From positions 1-8,883 of the forward strand of contig JAPLUP010000333.1 of the NCBI GenBank assembly GCA_026397575.1: 8,883 nt of DNA, read 5' to 3'. Made by a program: the position numbers and the translations under genes. Source of the DNA: Candidatus Zixiibacteriota bacterium. Its GTDB lineage: Bacteria > Zixibacteria > MSB-5A5 > CAIYYT01. This document shows positions 7,227 through 8,883 of the stretch, piece by piece. The notes under the pieces are model-generated. The model made no database searches. It saw only the letters and a list, made by a program, of their open reading frames with translations, and was not told where the DNA came from. How positions within the stretch are numbered: the stretch's first letter is position 1; each line of letters begins with the position of its first letter.

Positions 7227-7247
7227 AAAACATCCCGGTGATGGATG
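7227..7247 (-). terminator. Weak terminator-like hairpin after fabL
   Basis: On the minus strand CATCC pairs with GGATG (7243-7247 and 7231-7235) around a 7-base loop, followed directly by four T (7230-7227). It lies 16 bases beyond the fabL stop. The stem is only 5 bp, so read-through into the restriction gene is likely. Confidence 0.35.
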
Positions 7248-7263
7248 CGCCAACATAGGCGGC

Positions 7264-8013
7264 TCAAGCCAGCGAGTAACCGCCATCGACGATAATAGTC
7301 TGGCCGGTAATCCAGCGGGAGTCATCGGTACAGAGAAAGAATACAACACCGGCAACTTCATCCGGTGTACCTACTCTTCCGAACGGCGTACGCTTCACGA
7401 CTTCCTTGAACATTTCATCATACGACGGGAATACTTTGAGCGCGTCGGTATCGATAAACCCACCGGAAACGCAATTGACATTGATCCGACGCGGCGCCAG
7501 TTCATAGGCAAGGTACTTGGTCAAGGTTTCGATGGCGGCCTTGGAGACCCCGATCGCGGCGTAACCGTCGATATAGCGTTGCGATCCCAGCGATGACAAC
7601 GACACGATGCGCGAACCATTGGGCATCATGTCCTGAGCGTGCTGCACGCAGAGCAGAAACGCCTGCGCGTTGGTATGCATCGACAAGTCCCAAGCCTTGT
7701 CATCGATTTTCATCGCCTCGGTATATATCCCGAGCGCGGCGTTGGAAATCAGGATGTCAAGTTTGCCGTATTTGGCGCGAATCTCGTCGAAGATTTTATG
7801 GAGCAGTTCGTGTTTGCCGACATTGGAGCGAATCGCGATGGCATTCGAGCCAAGCGCCTGCAACTGGGCAACGGTCCGCTCGGCAGTGTCACGACTGCGG
7901 AAATAGTTGACTGCAACATCCGCTCCCGCCTTGGCCAGACGTAGGGCTACCGCTTTGCCGATTCCCTTGGTACCGCCGGTTACCAGCGCAACCTTGCCTT
8001 TCAGACTTTGCAA
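7264..8013 (-). CDS. fabL: FabL-type enoyl-ACP reductase (NADPH), SDR superfamily
   Basis: A 249-residue short-chain dehydrogenase. The N-terminal Rossmann motif TGGTKGIG (12-19) binds the cofactor, NAA (91-93) supports the fold, and the C-terminal GQTIIVDGG is typical. The decisive point is the active site: Tyr151 and Lys158 are separated by six residues (YAAIGVSK), the enoyl-reductase pattern, not the usual YxxxK. The stretch SSLGSQRY, then [15 protein letters not shown] and [12 protein letters not shown] closely follows Bacillus subtilis FabL, where the catalytic residues are also numbered 151 and 158. The enzyme would reduce the double bond of enoyl-ACP in the last step of each fatty-acid elongation cycle. 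The start is TTG with a perfect GGAGG 5 bases upstream; the ATG next to the GGAGG is out of frame. The gene has its own promoter and appears monocistronic or to read into the restriction gene. The main alternative is another SDR of the same branch. Confidence 0.82.
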   Translation of the reverse strand: MQSLKGKVALVTGGTKGIGKAVALRLAKAGADVAVNYFRSRDTAERTVAQLQALGSNAIAIRSNVGKHELLHKIFDEIRAKYGKLDILISNAALGIYTEAMKIDDKAWDLSMHTNAQAFLLCVQHAQDMMPNGSRIVSLSSLGSQRYIDGYAAIGVSKAAIETLTKYLAYELAPRRINVNCVSGGFIDTDALKVFPSYDEMFKEVVKRTPFGRVGTPDEVAGVVFFLCTDDSRWITGQTIIVDGGYSLA

Positions 8014-8018
8014 TTCAT

Positions 8019-8023
8019 CCTCC
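8019..8023 (-). promoter_or_regulatory. Shine-Dalgarno site fixing the TTG start of fabL
   Basis: AAGGAGG is followed by 5 bases and then the TTG at 8013. The ATG touching it (8016-8018) is in another frame. The protein therefore starts at the TTG. Confidence 0.65.
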
Positions 8024-8130
8024 TTGAGATGGTCAGTCCCGAATTTATTCCGTCGCCCTCGGACGGGTGTTGGTCAACATACGTGTCGCCGTGAGTCGAA
8101 GTTGCAACGGAGACACTTGCGCGAATTGCG

Positions 8131-8159
8131 AATTTAACTACATCGACAGATTTTGTCAA
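8131..8159 (-). promoter_or_regulatory. Promoter of fabL
   Basis: A perfect -35 box, TTGACA (8154-8159 on the minus strand), is followed after 17 bases by TAAATT (8131-8136), or after 16 by TTAAAT (8132-8137). Each matches four of six -10 positions. Transcription would start near 8125, leaving a leader of about 110 bases. A short inverted repeat (CCGTC/GACGG, 8050-8066) lies in that leader but has no T-run. Confidence 0.5.
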
Positions 8160-8182
8160 TAAATGTCACACCGGCGGAGCGA

Positions 8183-8758
8183 CTACTTGAATATCTCTTC
8201 AAAGAACTGCTTCATGGCCAACCACGAACGTCTGTCGGCTTGTTCATTATAGGCCGCTCCCTTAGTTGGATCGGTACCGGAATCGGGGTTGGTGAAGCTG
8301 TGCACGGCGCCGCCATAGATGATTACTTGCCAGTTGACTCCGGCGTCGGCCATCTCTTTCTCGAAGGCGGCCAATTGCTCAGCCGGGACATAGGGATCGG
8401 AGCCACCATGCTGCACCAGAATCTTGCCTTTGATGTTTTTTGCATCCGCAGGGTTGGGAGTATCAAGATTGCCGTGGAAGGAAACAACACCGGCAAGGTC
8501 GGCGCCACTGCGCGCGAGTTCCAGCACCGTGCCACCGCCAAAGCAGTAGCCGATTGCGGCGATCCTCTTGCGGTCGACCAACTTGTTGTCGACAAGAACC
8601 TGCAACGCCGCCCCTGCTCGTCGGCGCATCAGTTGGCGGTCTTTGCGATAGATAGTTGCCTGTGTGGCTGCCTCGTCCGTGTTTTTGGGGCGAATTCCCT
8701 TGCCGTAGATATCCGCCGCAAAAGCGACATAGCCTATCTGAGCTATTGACACCTGCAT
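8183..8758 (-). pseudogene. Dienelactone hydrolase family protein, 5'-truncated at an IS boundary
   Basis: The alpha/beta-hydrolase is recognisable from IAQIGYVAFAADIYGKG onward. The triad of the family is present: nucleophile Cys in GYCFGGG, Asp in HGGSDPYVP and His in GGAVHSFTNP. What is missing is the N-terminus: intact members carry some 60 or more residues before this point, including the core strands and the HE-containing segment with the glutamate that activates the cysteine. Homology stops near 8744-8750, and the DNA beyond belongs to a rightward transposase gene. The frame stays open to 8851, but that stretch is antisense to the transposase and does not resemble the family. The first usable start is the ATG at 8756-8758, with only a weak AGGA upstream. 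A short product could be made but would probably not fold properly. The stop is 169 bases before fabL. Confidence 0.75.
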
Positions 8759-8775
8759 AATAAATGTCCTATATT
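8746..8775 (+). promoter_or_regulatory. Promoter of the IS transposase
   Basis: TTGACA (8746-8751) is a perfect -35 box. TATATT (8770-8775) matches five of six -10 positions, and the spacer is 18 bases. It reads toward the transposase start at 8794. The -35 box lies at or across the junction with the truncated hydrolase gene. Confidence 0.55.
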
Positions 8776-8793
8776 CTGGGCCGGAGGTAAAGG

Positions 8794-8883
8794 ATGAGAC
8801 CTTACGGAAGCCCAGAGCAATTAGAACATCGCAGGAAGAGGGGGGTGGCATTGTTGGAACAAGGATATCAGCCGGTTGATGTC
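8794..8883 (+). CDS. IS630-like transposase, N-terminal part (runs off the window)
   Basis: Thirty codons are open to the window end, beginning MRPYGSPEQLEHRRKR and continuing with a LLEQGYQPVDV helix. This is the characteristic opening of IS630-family (Tc1/mariner-like) transposases: a GxPEQLExRR motif followed by the first helices of a helix-turn-helix DNA-binding domain. The gene has GGAGG at 8783-8787, 6 bases before the ATG, and a good promoter further upstream. The catalytic DDE domain lies outside the window, so it cannot be said whether the element is intact. Its left end lies between about 8745 and 8763; IS630 elements insert at TA, and candidate TA dinucleotides are at 8744, 8758 and 8761. 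Another family with a similar HTH start is possible but less likely. Confidence 0.7.
   Translation, partial: MRPYGSPEQLEHRRKRGVALLEQGYQPVDV

Larger units (their letters stand above)
8746..8883 (+). mobile_element. Left end of an IS630-like insertion sequence (partial)
   Basis: This interval spans the point where hydrolase homology ends through the transposase start and on to the window edge. The exact boundary is uncertain by about 20 bases, since the terminal inverted repeat cannot be confirmed without the right end. The insertion, or a deletion next to it, removed the 5' part of the hydrolase gene. Confidence 0.55.

Noticed and set aside
8153..8749. 198-codon open frame on the plus strand opposite the hydrolase
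   Set aside because: It is a shadow of the hydrolase gene; its product shows no recognisable motif, while the minus strand shows a full catalytic triad.
8158..8768. 10-base direct repeat AATAAATGTC (8158-8167 and 8759-8768) flanking the truncated hydrolase
   Set aside because: In a window of this size a few dozen pairs of identical 10-mers are expected by chance, and the flanks do not extend the match.
8759..8851. N-terminal extension of the hydrolase frame to 8851
   Set aside because: The added residues are the reverse reading of the transposase start and IS end, and do not resemble the hydrolase family.

Overview
The window looks like a piece of a bacterial chromosome of moderate GC from a lineage that is hard to place. 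Shine-Dalgarno sites are strong, there are several likely TTG starts, and gene content is mixed: FtsEX, a secreted FKBP, a type III polyketide synthase, and a FabL-type enoyl reductase. My best guess is a member of the FCB group or a candidate phylum such as Zixibacteria. That is a weak inference from gene content; there is no rRNA or marker gene to confirm it.

Layout. On the minus strand at the left edge is ftsE followed by the start of ftsX, which leaves the window at position 1. The two genes are 4 bases apart and form an operon. Divergent from them is a plus-strand gene for a beta-propeller lipoprotein of the Ycf48/BNR type. It converges on a minus-strand gene for a secreted FKBP peptidyl-prolyl isomerase. 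The roughly 170 bases between these two hold at least three hairpins, including a perfect 10-bp palindrome.

Upstream of the FKBP gene, still on the minus strand, come a type III polyketide synthase (Cys/His/Asn triad intact), a 1007-residue single-chain restriction-modification enzyme (nuclease, N6-adenine methylase and specificity region) with its own promoter and TTG start, and a FabL-type enoyl-ACP reductase with a recognisable promoter. The right end holds a dienelactone-hydrolase-family gene whose 5' part is missing. It is cut off beside the left end of an IS630-like element, whose transposase reads rightwards out of the window.

How the genes may work together. FtsEX would control peptidoglycan hydrolysis in division. 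FabL belongs to fatty-acid elongation, and the type III PKS probably consumes acyl and malonyl thioesters, so the two could share precursors; the restriction enzyme lies between them and may be a later arrival. The most unusual point is the FtsE protein. It keeps Walker A and the Q-loop but has lost the signature glycines, the catalytic glutamate and the switch histidine, so it looks like a nucleotide-binding protein that cannot hydrolyse ATP normally. I saw no CRISPR array, tRNA or rRNA.
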